A DNA stretch of 34,991 bases from an uncultured Rhodobacterales bacterium (GTDB lineage: Bacteria; Pseudomonadota; Alphaproteobacteria; Rhodobacterales; Rhodobacteraceae): contig CAIQOV010000036.1 in NCBI GenBank assembly GCA_903873585.1, forward strand, positions 1 to 34,991, given 5' to 3'. The notes beneath the pieces were generated by a model that was not told where the DNA came from, did not search any database, and saw only the letters and a list, made by a program, of their open reading frames with translations. Positions within the stretch are counted from its first letter, which is position 1; the number at the start of each line of letters is the position of its first letter. A program made the position numbers and the translations under genes. This document shows, piece by piece, positions 27,160 to 34,229 of this stretch.

Positions 27160-27930
27160 TTATTTCAATCGCGGCGGTCGATCTGGGTCAGTGCCGGGGC
27201 CTTTGGGTGCCAAGGGTTCAACGCGCGGCGCAAGCGGCATTGGTTGCACCAGCTGCCCCGCTTGGGCGATACGTGCAAACAAAGGCGCGTCGGGTTCGGT
27301 GAAAACCAAGTCCAGCGCTGCGGCATCAAGGCCCGAAAAGGCCAAAGCCTCGGTCACAGCGCGGCCCATGCGCGGTGCGTCTTCGGGTAACAGACCACTT
27401 AGCGCCAAAACATGGCCCCAGCCGCCGTCTTGGTATTCTACCTGTGCCAAGGCTCCTTTGGCTTGCGCGGGCAGCAAAGCGCGCAGGGCCTGCCCCAAGC
27501 CCGCTGGCAACAAGGGCGCTGCCAGTCGCGCAATCTGGGCGCGGCGTTCTTCGGGCTCTTCCTGCGTCAGCATCTGCACAAGCCAGTCAAGCGATCCTGC
27601 CGCCAGCACCGTTTCGCACCCCGCCCCCGTGCCAAGGTTCAACCCCAAGGCCAGTTCCTGCCCCGCCAGTTGCGCTGCAATCACCCGACCGGGCAAGGCG
27701 GCATAGGGGACGGCCATGTCACTGATTGAGGCCAAGCGCTCTTCGATGTCAAAGGCCAACAACATCCGCCCCATCGACAGGTCAAACACCCGTGGCTCTA
27801 GCGTGTCGCCCTGCGCCTCTTGCTCTAGCACCAAGAACAGTTCCGCATCGGCAAAGGCGCGCCAAAAGGCCAAAGCCTCTGGCTCGCCGCCGGCTTCCAT
27901 CGCAGCATGGGCCTGATCAAGTGGTGTCAT
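27160..27930 (-). CDS. SseB-like protein
   Basis: The 256-residue protein has an N-terminal SseB-type domain: LDQAHAAMEAGGEPEALAFWRAFADAELFLVLE, then FDIEERLASISDMAVPYAALPGR. The role of SseB in other bacteria is poorly defined. There is no signal peptide or membrane segment; the C-terminus is proline-rich and disordered-looking (GTDPDRPPRLK). ATG 27930 is selected because GGGGA lies upstream; longer in-frame starts up to 27984 have no support. It is upstream of rplM on the same strand, and the gap holds the rplM promoter. Confidence 0.8.
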   Translation of the reverse strand: MTPLDQAHAAMEAGGEPEALAFWRAFADAELFLVLEQEAQGDTLEPRVFDLSMGRMLLAFDIEERLASISDMAVPYAALPGRVIAAQLAGQELALGLNLGTGAGCETVLAAGSLDWLVQMLTQEEPEERRAQIARLAAPLLPAGLGQALRALLPAQAKGALAQVEYQDGGWGHVLALSGLLPEDAPRMGRAVTEALAFSGLDAAALDLVFTEPDAPLFARIAQAGQLVQPMPLAPRVEPLAPKGPGTDPDRPPRLK

Positions 27931-27996
27931 GTTAATCCCCAAATCCATCCCGCCAGCGCTAAAACGCCGCGCCAACGGCATCAAGGCCCAAATTCC

Positions 27997-28049
27997 CTTT
28001 CATACGTGCACAAATATCCCACGGGGGTGCGGGGGTGTGAAACCCCCGC
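27997..28049 (+). repeat. Dispersed intergenic repeat, copy 3
   Basis: CTTTCATACGTG, then AAATATCCCACGG, then a perfect 8-bp stem (28029-28036 with 28042-28049, loop GTGAA). Unlike copies 1 and 2 it does not follow a gene stop on its own strand. It lies between the divergent SseB-like and NhaA-like genes, 96 bp upstream of the latter. Confidence 0.88.
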
Positions 28050-28144
28050 CTTGGGCCTCGGGTGCAGCGCACCAAACCCATCGTTGCAAGCCAACCCGAC
28101 GGGCCCTATGCCGAAAGAGTACCCCCAACGCAGCGAATCGAGCC

Positions 28145-29368
28145 ATGTACCGCGTCTCTCCTCATATCGTGCAATTCGCTTGGGCCTTGGGCGCGGGCTT
28201 GGGGCTGGCCACACTTTGGGTCAATCTTGACCCTGCCAGCTATTATGACGTGATCGAATACCGCCTTTGGGGCCCACATCTGCCTGACGGCCTGTCGCTG
28301 CACGACCCGATCTTTTCGGCGCAATACATCACCTCGCAAGCGCTGATGGCGCTGTTCATCGCCCTGATCGCCAAAGAGTTGTGGGAGGCGCTGGTGCTAT
28401 CGCACGGCACATTGTCGCGCCGGCATCGGCGCATGATGCCCTTGGGCGCGGTGCTGGGCGGGGTTTTGGGCGCTGTTGCGGTGTGGGTGGCTTTGCCCTT
28501 GAACAGTGCCGCGCTGTTTGACCTTGGCGCGCTTACGGGGTGGTCGTTGCCCGTCGGGTCGGATGTGGTGCTGTGCTATGTCTTTGGCGCTTGGGTCTTT
28601 GGCAAGGGCCATCCGGCCTTGCATTTGCTTTTGCTGATGGCCATCGCCTTTGACATTCTGGGCCTGCTGGCCATGGCGATTGACAGCGCGGTGCAAGGTG
28701 TGCAGCCGCTGTGGCTGGGCCTGTCGGTGATCGCACTGATCGCGCTATGGCGTTTTTCCAGCCGCCATGCCCGCGCAGGGGCATCAGAAATCGCGCATCG
28801 GCGTGCGGCCCATCTTTGGCCCTATGCGCTGGCGGGCGGGGTGTGCTGGGCGGGCTTTGTGCTGTCGGGCCTGCCCGGCGCTTTGGGCCTTTTGCCGCTG
28901 ATCCCCCTTATCCCCCATGCCGAGCGCAGCTTTGGCTTGTTTGCCGAGGCTGAGGATGTCTTGCACGACCCGCTAAACCGCTTTGCCCACCTGTTGGCCC
29001 TTCCGGTCACCTTGGCACTGTTCTTATTCGGTCTAACGCGCGGCGCGGTTGATATGACGGCTTTTGGCACGCTCACCCCGCGCATTTTGGCAGCCCTTTG
29101 GCTGGGCAAGCCTTTGGGATTGCTGGCAGGCGCGCTGATTGGCCTGCGGCTAAGCGGTCGGCCATTGCCCAAAGGTGTGGGCCTTTTTGATCTGGTGCTG
29201 ATCGCGGTTCTATCCGGCATCGGCCTGACCGTGCCGCTTTTGACCCTCGACACCGCCTTGCCTGCTGGTCTGCCTGCCGATCAGGTGCGCGCCGGACTGG
29301 CTGCAAGCTTGGCGTTTGGGCTGCTGGCGCTGGCCCTTGCACGGATTTTTGGCCAAAGGCGCGCTTAA
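28145..29368 (+). CDS. NhaA-family antiporter homologue with altered ion site
   Basis: The 407-residue membrane protein aligns over its length with Na+/H+ antiporter NhaA. The conserved GWxxPxxSD block (132-140, D140 = E. coli D133) is present, and GKPLG (321-325) keeps K322, matching K300. The ion-binding pair is changed: a gap-free alignment of the block from GW to LG places D170 at D163 but I171 at the essential D164. H225 is also replaced (near P244). Canonical sodium-proton antiport by the E. coli mechanism is therefore doubtful; the protein may carry another ion or use another residue. ATG 28145 is chosen; longer in-frame starts run through the dispersed repeat. kdsA follows. Confidence 0.8.
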   Translation: MYRVSPHIVQFAWALGAGLGLATLWVNLDPASYYDVIEYRLWGPHLPDGLSLHDPIFSAQYITSQALMALFIALIAKELWEALVLSHGTLSRRHRRMMPLGAVLGGVLGAVAVWVALPLNSAALFDLGALTGWSLPVGSDVVLCYVFGAWVFGKGHPALHLLLLMAIAFDILGLLAMAIDSAVQGVQPLWLGLSVIALIALWRFSSRHARAGASEIAHRRAAHLWPYALAGGVCWAGFVLSGLPGALGLLPLIPLIPHAERSFGLFAEAEDVLHDPLNRFAHLLALPVTLALFLFGLTRGAVDMTAFGTLTPRILAALWLGKPLGLLAGALIGLRLSGRPLPKGVGLFDLVLIAVLSGIGLTVPLLTLDTALPAGLPADQVRAGLAASLAFGLLALALARIFGQRRA

Positions 29369-29437
29369 GGTTGATCTTTGCGCCCCAAGGCTTTGATGCT
29401 ACACGCAGCGCAAAGCGCGACCAAAGGGGATAAAGTG

Positions 29438-30268
29438 ATGAAAGACGTGCACATCGGCGGGCTGACCGTCTCTAACGACCGGCCCCTGATGGTCATCGCA
29501 GGCCCCTGCCAGTTGGAATCGCTAACCCATGCGCAAATGATCGCAGGCCACATGGCCGAGGTGTGCAAGGCATCGGGCGCGCAATATGTTTTTAAGGCCA
29601 GCTACGACAAAGCCAACCGCACCAGCCTGAATGGCCGCCGTGGCTTGGGGATCGAGGCGGGCTTGGCCGTGCTGCAAGCCGTGCGCGCCATGGGCATTCC
29701 CGTGCTGACCGATGTGCATGATATTGGCCAAGCGCAAGAAGCGGCCAAAGTGGTGGATGTGATCCAGATACCAGCTTTCCTGTGCCGCCAAACCGATCTT
29801 CTGCTGGCCGCTGGCGAAACCGGCGCTGTGGTGAATATCAAAAAGGGGCAGTTCCTTGCGCCGTGGGATATGGCCAATGTCGCGGCCAAGGTTGCCTCAA
29901 CCGGCAATGACAAGATCTTGCTCACCGAACGCGGCGCGAGTTTTGGTTATAACACACTGGTCGCCGATATGCGCAGCCTGCCTATCTTGGCGCGCACCGG
30001 TTATCCGGTGGTGATGGATGCCACCCATTCCGTGCAACAACCCGGCGGGCAGGGCAACTCATCGGGCGGTCAGCGCGAGTTTGCGCCGGTTATGGCGCGC
30101 TGTGCCGTGGCTTTGGGCATTGCGGGCGTCTTCATTGAAACGCATGAAGACCCCGACAATTCACCCTCGGACGGGCCGAACATGATCGCGCTGAAAGATA
30201 TGGGGGCGCTGATTTCCAGCCTGATGGACTTTGACCGTTTGGCCAAAGCCAACCCGCTGCGCGCTTAA
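29438..30268 (+). CDS. kdsA: 3-deoxy-8-phosphooctulonate (KDO8P) synthase, metal-type
   Basis: The 276-residue enzyme condenses arabinose-5-phosphate with phosphoenolpyruvate to make KDO8P for lipopolysaccharide core synthesis. Motifs are MVIAGPCQLES (18-28), KASYDKANRTS and QQPGGQGNSSGGQREF. The cysteine C24 in GPCQLES is the metal ligand of the metal-dependent class; the E. coli enzyme has Asn there. GGGGA seven bases before ATG 29438 decides the start. The stop overlaps the stop of the convergent flavoprotein by 2 bp. The presence of kdsA indicates a Gram-negative outer membrane. Confidence 0.95.
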   Translation: MKDVHIGGLTVSNDRPLMVIAGPCQLESLTHAQMIAGHMAEVCKASGAQYVFKASYDKANRTSLNGRRGLGIEAGLAVLQAVRAMGIPVLTDVHDIGQAQEAAKVVDVIQIPAFLCRQTDLLLAAGETGAVVNIKKGQFLAPWDMANVAAKVASTGNDKILLTERGASFGYNTLVADMRSLPILARTGYPVVMDATHSVQQPGGQGNSSGGQREFAPVMARCAVALGIAGVFIETHEDPDNSPSDGPNMIALKDMGALISSLMDFDRLAKANPLRA

Positions 30269-31464
30269 GCCACCTGCCCCGCAGCCCAGCCCGACGCCCA
30301 AGCCCATTGGAAATTATACCCGCCGAGCCAACCGGTTACATCGACAACTTCACCCACGAAATACAGGCCCGGCACAGACTTGGCCTGCATCGTGCGCGCA
30401 TCCAAAGCGTCGGTATCAACGCCGCCCAAAGTCACCTCAGCGGTGCGGTAGCCTTCTGACCCTACGGGGATCAGCGCCCAGTCTTGCAGGTGGCGGGCGA
30501 TACGCTCGATCTCGGCCCCTGACAGGGTGGCCACAGCGCTTTCGTCATGGCCCACCTGCCCTGCCAGCACGCGCGCCAAGCGCTCTGGCACCAAAGCGGC
30601 CAAAGCCGTGCGCAGGGTTTGGCGGCCGTTCGCAGCCTTGGCGGCACGCAAGGCAGCACCCACATCCAAATCAGGGCACAAAGCCAGCCGCACCCCCTGC
30701 CCCTCGCGCCAATAGCTTGACACCTGCAAGATCGCAGGGCCCGACAGGCCACGGTGGGTGAACAGGGCGGCTTCCGCAAATGCCGGCCCCACCGGCTTGC
30801 CCGCAGCATGGGCACGCGCCTGCACGGGCAAGGACACGCCCGTCAGGGGTGCCATCCACGCCAGTTCCTGTTCGGCAAAGGTCAGTGGCACCAAAGCAGG
30901 ACGCGTTTCCACCAAGGGCAAGCCAAACGCTTCGGCCACCTTATAGCCAAACCCCGTCGCCCCCATCTTCGGGATCGACTTGCCCCCCGTTGCCACGATC
31001 ACCGAGGCCGCCTGCACCGGCCCACGCTCGGTTTCCACCACAAAGCCCTTGGCCTCTTGGCGCACCTCTCCCAGCGTGCAGTTCAACCACAAGGCCACCT
31101 TGGCGCGGCCCATATCGGCCAAAAGCATGGCGACAATCTCTTTGGCCGACCCGTCGCAGAACAACTGCCCCAGCGCCTTTTCGTGCCAAGCAATCCCCGC
31201 CGCATCGACCCGCGCCACAAAATCCAACGCGGTGAAGCGCTTAAGAGCTGATAAGGCAAAGCGCGGGTTCTTGGATAGGAACCGGTCCACCCCCAACCCA
31301 AGGTTGGTAAAGTTGCACCGCCCCCCGCCCGAGATTCGGATCTTCTCCCCCGCCTGACGCGCATGATCTATGACCAAAACCCGCCGCCCGCGCCGACCGG
31401 CCTCGATCGCGGCCATCATGCCAGCAGCGCCAGCCCCGAGTATTACGACATCAACTTGTTCCAT
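30265..31464 (-). CDS. NAD(P)/FAD-dependent oxidoreductase, BaiN/YhiN (HI0933) type
   Basis: The 399-residue flavoprotein has an N-terminal FAD-binding GAGAAG motif (about residues 9-14), the family hallmark SGGGRCNFTN (44-53), ATGGKSIPKMGATG in the middle and the second FAD contact PGLYFVGEVVDVTGWLGGYN near the C-terminus. HI0933-like enzymes are flavin oxidoreductases; some reduce bile-acid or other enone substrates, but most are uncharacterised. The ATG at 31464 gives MEQVDVVILGAG; an earlier in-frame start adds 10 residues with no support. The gene is convergent with kdsA, and the two stop codons overlap. It is upstream of no gene on its strand. Confidence 0.9.
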   Translation of the reverse strand: MEQVDVVILGAGAAGMMAAIEAGRRGRRVLVIDHARQAGEKIRISGGGRCNFTNLGLGVDRFLSKNPRFALSALKRFTALDFVARVDAAGIAWHEKALGQLFCDGSAKEIVAMLLADMGRAKVALWLNCTLGEVRQEAKGFVVETERGPVQAASVIVATGGKSIPKMGATGFGYKVAEAFGLPLVETRPALVPLTFAEQELAWMAPLTGVSLPVQARAHAAGKPVGPAFAEAALFTHRGLSGPAILQVSSYWREGQGVRLALCPDLDVGAALRAAKAANGRQTLRTALAALVPERLARVLAGQVGHDESAVATLSGAEIERIARHLQDWALIPVGSEGYRTAEVTLGGVDTDALDARTMQAKSVPGLYFVGEVVDVTGWLGGYNFQWAWASGWAAGQVA

Positions 31465-31535
31465 AGCCCCCCTTAGACCGCCAAGCCCGCGCAATCAACG
31501 CCTGACGGTTTGTGACATTTTCCGCGAGAACCCCC

Positions 31536-31564
31536 TTGCAGCCCCCCAAACCCTTCGCTAAACA
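31536..31564 (+). promoter_or_regulatory. Promoter of tRNA-Gln
   Basis: TTGCAG (31536-31541) and TAAACA (31559-31564) are separated by 17 bp. The predicted start near 31571 is only four bases before the tRNA. The -10 context TTCGC-TAAA is the same as in the duplicated promoter at 3329-3396. Confidence 0.6.
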
Positions 31565-31574
31565 CCGCCGAAGT

Positions 31575-31649
31575 TGGGGCGTCGCCAAGCGGTAAGGCAT
31601 CGGTTTTTGGTACCGACATACCTAGGTTCGAATCCTAGCGCCCCAGCCA
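31575..31649 (+). tRNA. tRNA-Gln (anticodon UUG)
   Basis: A complete cloverleaf is visible: acceptor TGGGGCG with CGCCCCA, D-arm GCC...GGC, anticodon stem TCGGT/ACCGA with loop TTTTGGT (anticodon TTG, Gln), T-arm CTAGG-TTCGAAT-CCTAG. The discriminator is G and the CCA end is encoded. No repeat of the 3' end was seen downstream, so no integration scar is apparent. Confidence 0.97.
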
Positions 31650-31723
31650 ACTGCTTAAAGTCACACACGAAACCTGTCGGGGCGGCGATCACTCGCCAAG
31701 GCCGAAGCCAAGGGGATACAGCG

Positions 31724-32188
31724 ATGAAGCGGAATGTTTTGACAGCGATCTGCTTGATGGCCACCCTGTCGGCCTGTGGCGGTGGCGGTAATGTCAACCT
31801 GCGGCTGTATCCGATCGAGGGGCCGATCAAAAACAGCCACCCGTCCGAAATCATCGCAGTGAAAGTGCGCAATCAAACCGCCGCCTCGGCCGACATCAGC
31901 TTTGTGCTGCCCGGATCAGGTAAAAAGAACCGCTGCAATGGCACTTGGACATCGGTAGCCCCCCGCGTGACAGAAAAAGAACGCGGCATGTCGCTGACGC
32001 TGCAAAGCACGGGCGGGAAGCTGACCAAATCGGTGAAAGATCTGGGCGGCGTAAACAATGGCGAAGTCTACGCCGTCTGCCGCGATGGCACGCGGGTGCA
32101 GGGGCATTTTATCACCGGATCTGGCACGGAAAGTGGCACGGGGACGGTGACGGATACTTTGGGGAATACGTATAAGCTGCTGTTCTGA
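31724..32188 (+). CDS. Small predicted lipoprotein
   Basis: The 154-residue protein has a lipoprotein signal (MKRNVLTAICLMATLSACGG) with lipobox LSAC and the acylated Cys at residue 18, followed by a glycine linker. The mature domain is about 130 residues with two further cysteines (GKKNRCNGTW and VYAVCRDGTRV) that may form a disulfide, and ends GTVTDTLGNTYKLLF. I do not recognise the family. AGGGG eight bases upstream decides the start over longer in-frame forms that run through the tRNA. It would be anchored to the outer or inner membrane facing the periplasm. A short related remnant may lie at 33187-33212. Confidence 0.8.
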   Translation: MKRNVLTAICLMATLSACGGGGNVNLRLYPIEGPIKNSHPSEIIAVKVRNQTAASADISFVLPGSGKKNRCNGTWTSVAPRVTEKERGMSLTLQSTGGKLTKSVKDLGGVNNGEVYAVCRDGTRVQGHFITGSGTESGTGTVTDTLGNTYKLLF

Positions 32189-32292
32189 CGGCAAACTGCC
32201 CCAATTGCAGGTAGAAAATCATCTCCGGCAGGCTTTAACCCTCTCCAATATCGCCAATATGTCCAGCAACAGACTGACATATGTGCTGAAAG

Positions 32293-33018
32293 TCAGGCAC
32301 CAATGCTGCGCAGGTAAGCTTCCTTTGCCAAAAGCGCTGTAGGGTTTGACAGTTTGACCGTCGTTGGCGCTTGCAGATCCTCCTTGGGAAACTCAAGCCA
32401 TTCATGCACTTTCGCAAGAACGGTGGGCGGGTCGTTCGCCAAATCCTCATAACATATTTCCAGATAGGATAGCCCAAGTTGGGCACAGATCGACCGCCAA
32501 GCATTCTCTTGCCGTTGGAAATCATGGATAGTCCCTGAAACCAATTCGGAATGTTCGGGGCGGAATTGATAATCTGCTTGCATGGCATGACGCGGATCAT
32601 GTGACGCCCAAACCTTAGTCTGATTGGCCCGCACATTGCTAAGCGCCTGCAAGATGCGATCTCGGCGGGTCATAAGGATAAGCCGTTCAAAACTCCTCAA
32701 GACCATTTCGCCGCGCACAGTGGCAAGTCCCTGTTTCGCATAGAACTTTGCGAACTGACTGAAATGCATCTTGGTTCCGAAGGCCTGACCGCGTTGGGCG
32801 TGGGCCTGACGCGATCCAGGGAAATACACCCCTTCCAACTGGCCTCGCAATTGACGGTCATCCAATGGTTCGCGGACATGCGAAGTTAATTTAGAGGTTA
32901 TAAGATCGTTCAGGTGTTCCATCGGTTGCCCCGCACCCGGCACCAATTTAAGCGCCGAACACAGCATCGTGCTGCCCGTTCGGGGCGTTGAAAGGATGGC
33001 GTAAGACTTCACCGGCAT
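32293..33018 (-). CDS. Stf0-type sulfotransferase
   Basis: The 241-residue protein has the PAPS-binding loop TPRTGST at 11-17 and continues LCSALK and GQPMEHLNDL, the pattern of Stf0 (trehalose sulfotransferase) and related bacterial enzymes. Later stretches such as SFERLILMTRRDRILQALS match the 3'-phosphate-binding strand and helix. The family moves sulfate from PAPS to sugars, lipids or other acceptors; the acceptor is unknown. The start ATG 33018 has an upstream GGAG site; a longer in-frame form to 33108 would add an unlikely hydrophobic stretch. It stands apart from genes for PAPS synthesis and may be horizontally acquired. Confidence 0.85.
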   Translation of the reverse strand: MPVKSYAILSTPRTGSTMLCSALKLVPGAGQPMEHLNDLITSKLTSHVREPLDDRQLRGQLEGVYFPGSRQAHAQRGQAFGTKMHFSQFAKFYAKQGLATVRGEMVLRSFERLILMTRRDRILQALSNVRANQTKVWASHDPRHAMQADYQFRPEHSELVSGTIHDFQRQENAWRSICAQLGLSYLEICYEDLANDPPTVLAKVHEWLEFPKEDLQAPTTVKLSNPTALLAKEAYLRSIGA

Positions 33019-33359
33019 ACAGGTAACTCTCCAAGTGAGTTGATATTTTACGTTTCCACCCAACAAAATCAAATCGTCTATCACAGGCGATGGAGCGAGC
33101 AAGGCCATTATTTACACTGCTCCAAACATGGTAGCATGAAGAACTTTAGATCTACCAGCACCTAGATGCGCAAGAATTGTGGCGGAATTTTGGGGAACGC
33201 CTATAGGTTGCTTGGCGCATTTAAGGTTAGCGCCTTGAATAGGCCATTACCGATTTGGGCTAGATTTCAATCTGTTTTAAAATTAAAAAAACGCCCCCAG
33301 ATGAAAATCTGGCGGCGTCTTTTCCTCTGAGCTTAGGACCGCTTTGGTCTAAGCCACCA
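33019..33359. other. AT-rich intergenic stretch with lipoprotein-like fragment and terminator
   Basis: No gene is supported here. It holds a 26-nt stretch (33187-33212) resembling the end of the lipoprotein gene (see findings) and, at 33284-33320, the YqhA terminator. It is clearly richer in A/T than the coding regions. Confidence 0.6.
33284..33320 (-). terminator. Terminator of the YqhA-like gene
   Basis: On the minus strand, ACGCC-G-CCAGAT pairs with ATCTGG-G-GGCGT around TTTC, followed by seven T's. It lies 39 bp past the YqhA-like stop. Confidence 0.9.
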
Positions 33360-33848
33360 TCAATGTGCTTTACCGCCTTTTGTCGGGAAAATCACTTCGC
33401 TTTTCTGGAACAAAAGCAACGCAATCGTCGCCAACAAAAATGCAACACCAGAGAACAGTATTTCTGATCCACTTGAGTTGGGTTCATGTACCATTTCTGG
33501 CATGATCGCCAAATTTTCCAGAAAAATGATTGCCATAACGACGATTAAGAAGCTGCTGAAGAACGACTTCAGGTGGTGAAAATCATGAAACTGCAACGCC
33601 ACAGGAAGCGGTATTGGGGCGATGACCAAGCTTGCGATACCAAGCGCCATGATAAACACGCCGGTTCCCAAGAACAGTTTATCAATCGCACTGATAATTT
33701 CCAGCGTCATGGTGATGGTGATATCCAGATGCGCAAGGCCGTGATAGACTTCAAACAGCGTGACGCCTGACAGCCAGTAGCAAAACACGCCACTTAAAAA
33801 CAGGCCGAGAATTCCAATAATGACCGCAATCCGCGTCAGTAACAACAT
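33360..33848 (-). CDS. YqhA/UPF0114 family membrane protein
   Basis: The 162-residue protein has four hydrophobic helices: about residues 6-25, 55-80, 98-115 and 130-145. The segments AIDKLFLGTGVFIMALGIASLVIAP and FLIVVMAIIFLENLAIM match the UPF0114/YqhA family of small inner-membrane proteins, whose function is not established. Its start has AAAGGGG six bases upstream. It is a single-gene unit ending in a good terminator, divergent from the Crp/Fnr regulator across a 381-bp gap. Control by that regulator is possible but not shown. Confidence 0.85.
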   Translation of the reverse strand: MLLLTRIAVIIGILGLFLSGVFCYWLSGVTLFEVYHGLAHLDITITMTLEIISAIDKLFLGTGVFIMALGIASLVIAPIPLPVALQFHDFHHLKSFFSSFLIVVMAIIFLENLAIMPEMVHEPNSSGSEILFSGVAFLLATIALLLFQKSEVIFPTKGGKAH

Positions 33849-34229
33849 TTCGTACCCCTTTCCGTTGATAACCCTCCTTGGAACGATAGATGAAAGGGAT
33901 AGGTTTGCAATGCCTGACTTGGGTATCGGGTGCCCAAACGCCGTGGAATTTTAGACTAAATTTTTGGGTAGAGTCGCGTTGAGGACCTCATCCCTTGGGA
34001 TAGTCTTTCGCTGGAAAAATTCATCATTTGAACTTACAATCACCCTTTCGTTTTAAGCGATAAAAATGTGCAGATCCAGAATACCGAATTGCAAAAAATA
34101 GCCTTTTTTTCCTTTTTTACACTTGTAACTTTGCGGTGAACTTGCGCACTTAAGGATAGTGCACGCCACCACCACGCCATTCGCCAAAGTCGCACTCCAA
34201 ACGCTATCGTTTTGAAGAAAGGCTGCTCT
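33849..34229. other. 381-bp divergent intergenic region
   Basis: It contains no credible gene. The sequence is AT-rich, with runs of A and T near 34090-34120. A weak promoter candidate for the Crp/Fnr gene is TTGCGG-18 bp-GATAGT near 34130-34160. No canonical FNR box (TTGAT-N4-ATCAA) is present; TTCA-N5-TGAA near 34020 is a poor match. Confidence 0.6.

Noticed and set aside
31575-31649. tRNA-Gln as an integration site
   Set aside because: No second copy of the tRNA 3' end and no integrase gene in the window.
32257-32282. ATATGTC/GACATAT inverted repeat between lipoprotein and sulfotransferase genes
   Set aside because: AT-rich 7-bp arms with a 12-nt loop and no T-run; too weak to call a terminator or operator.
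34018-34036. FNR box upstream of the Crp/Fnr gene
   Set aside because: TTCA-N5-TGAA deviates from TTGAT-N4-ATCAA in sequence and spacing.
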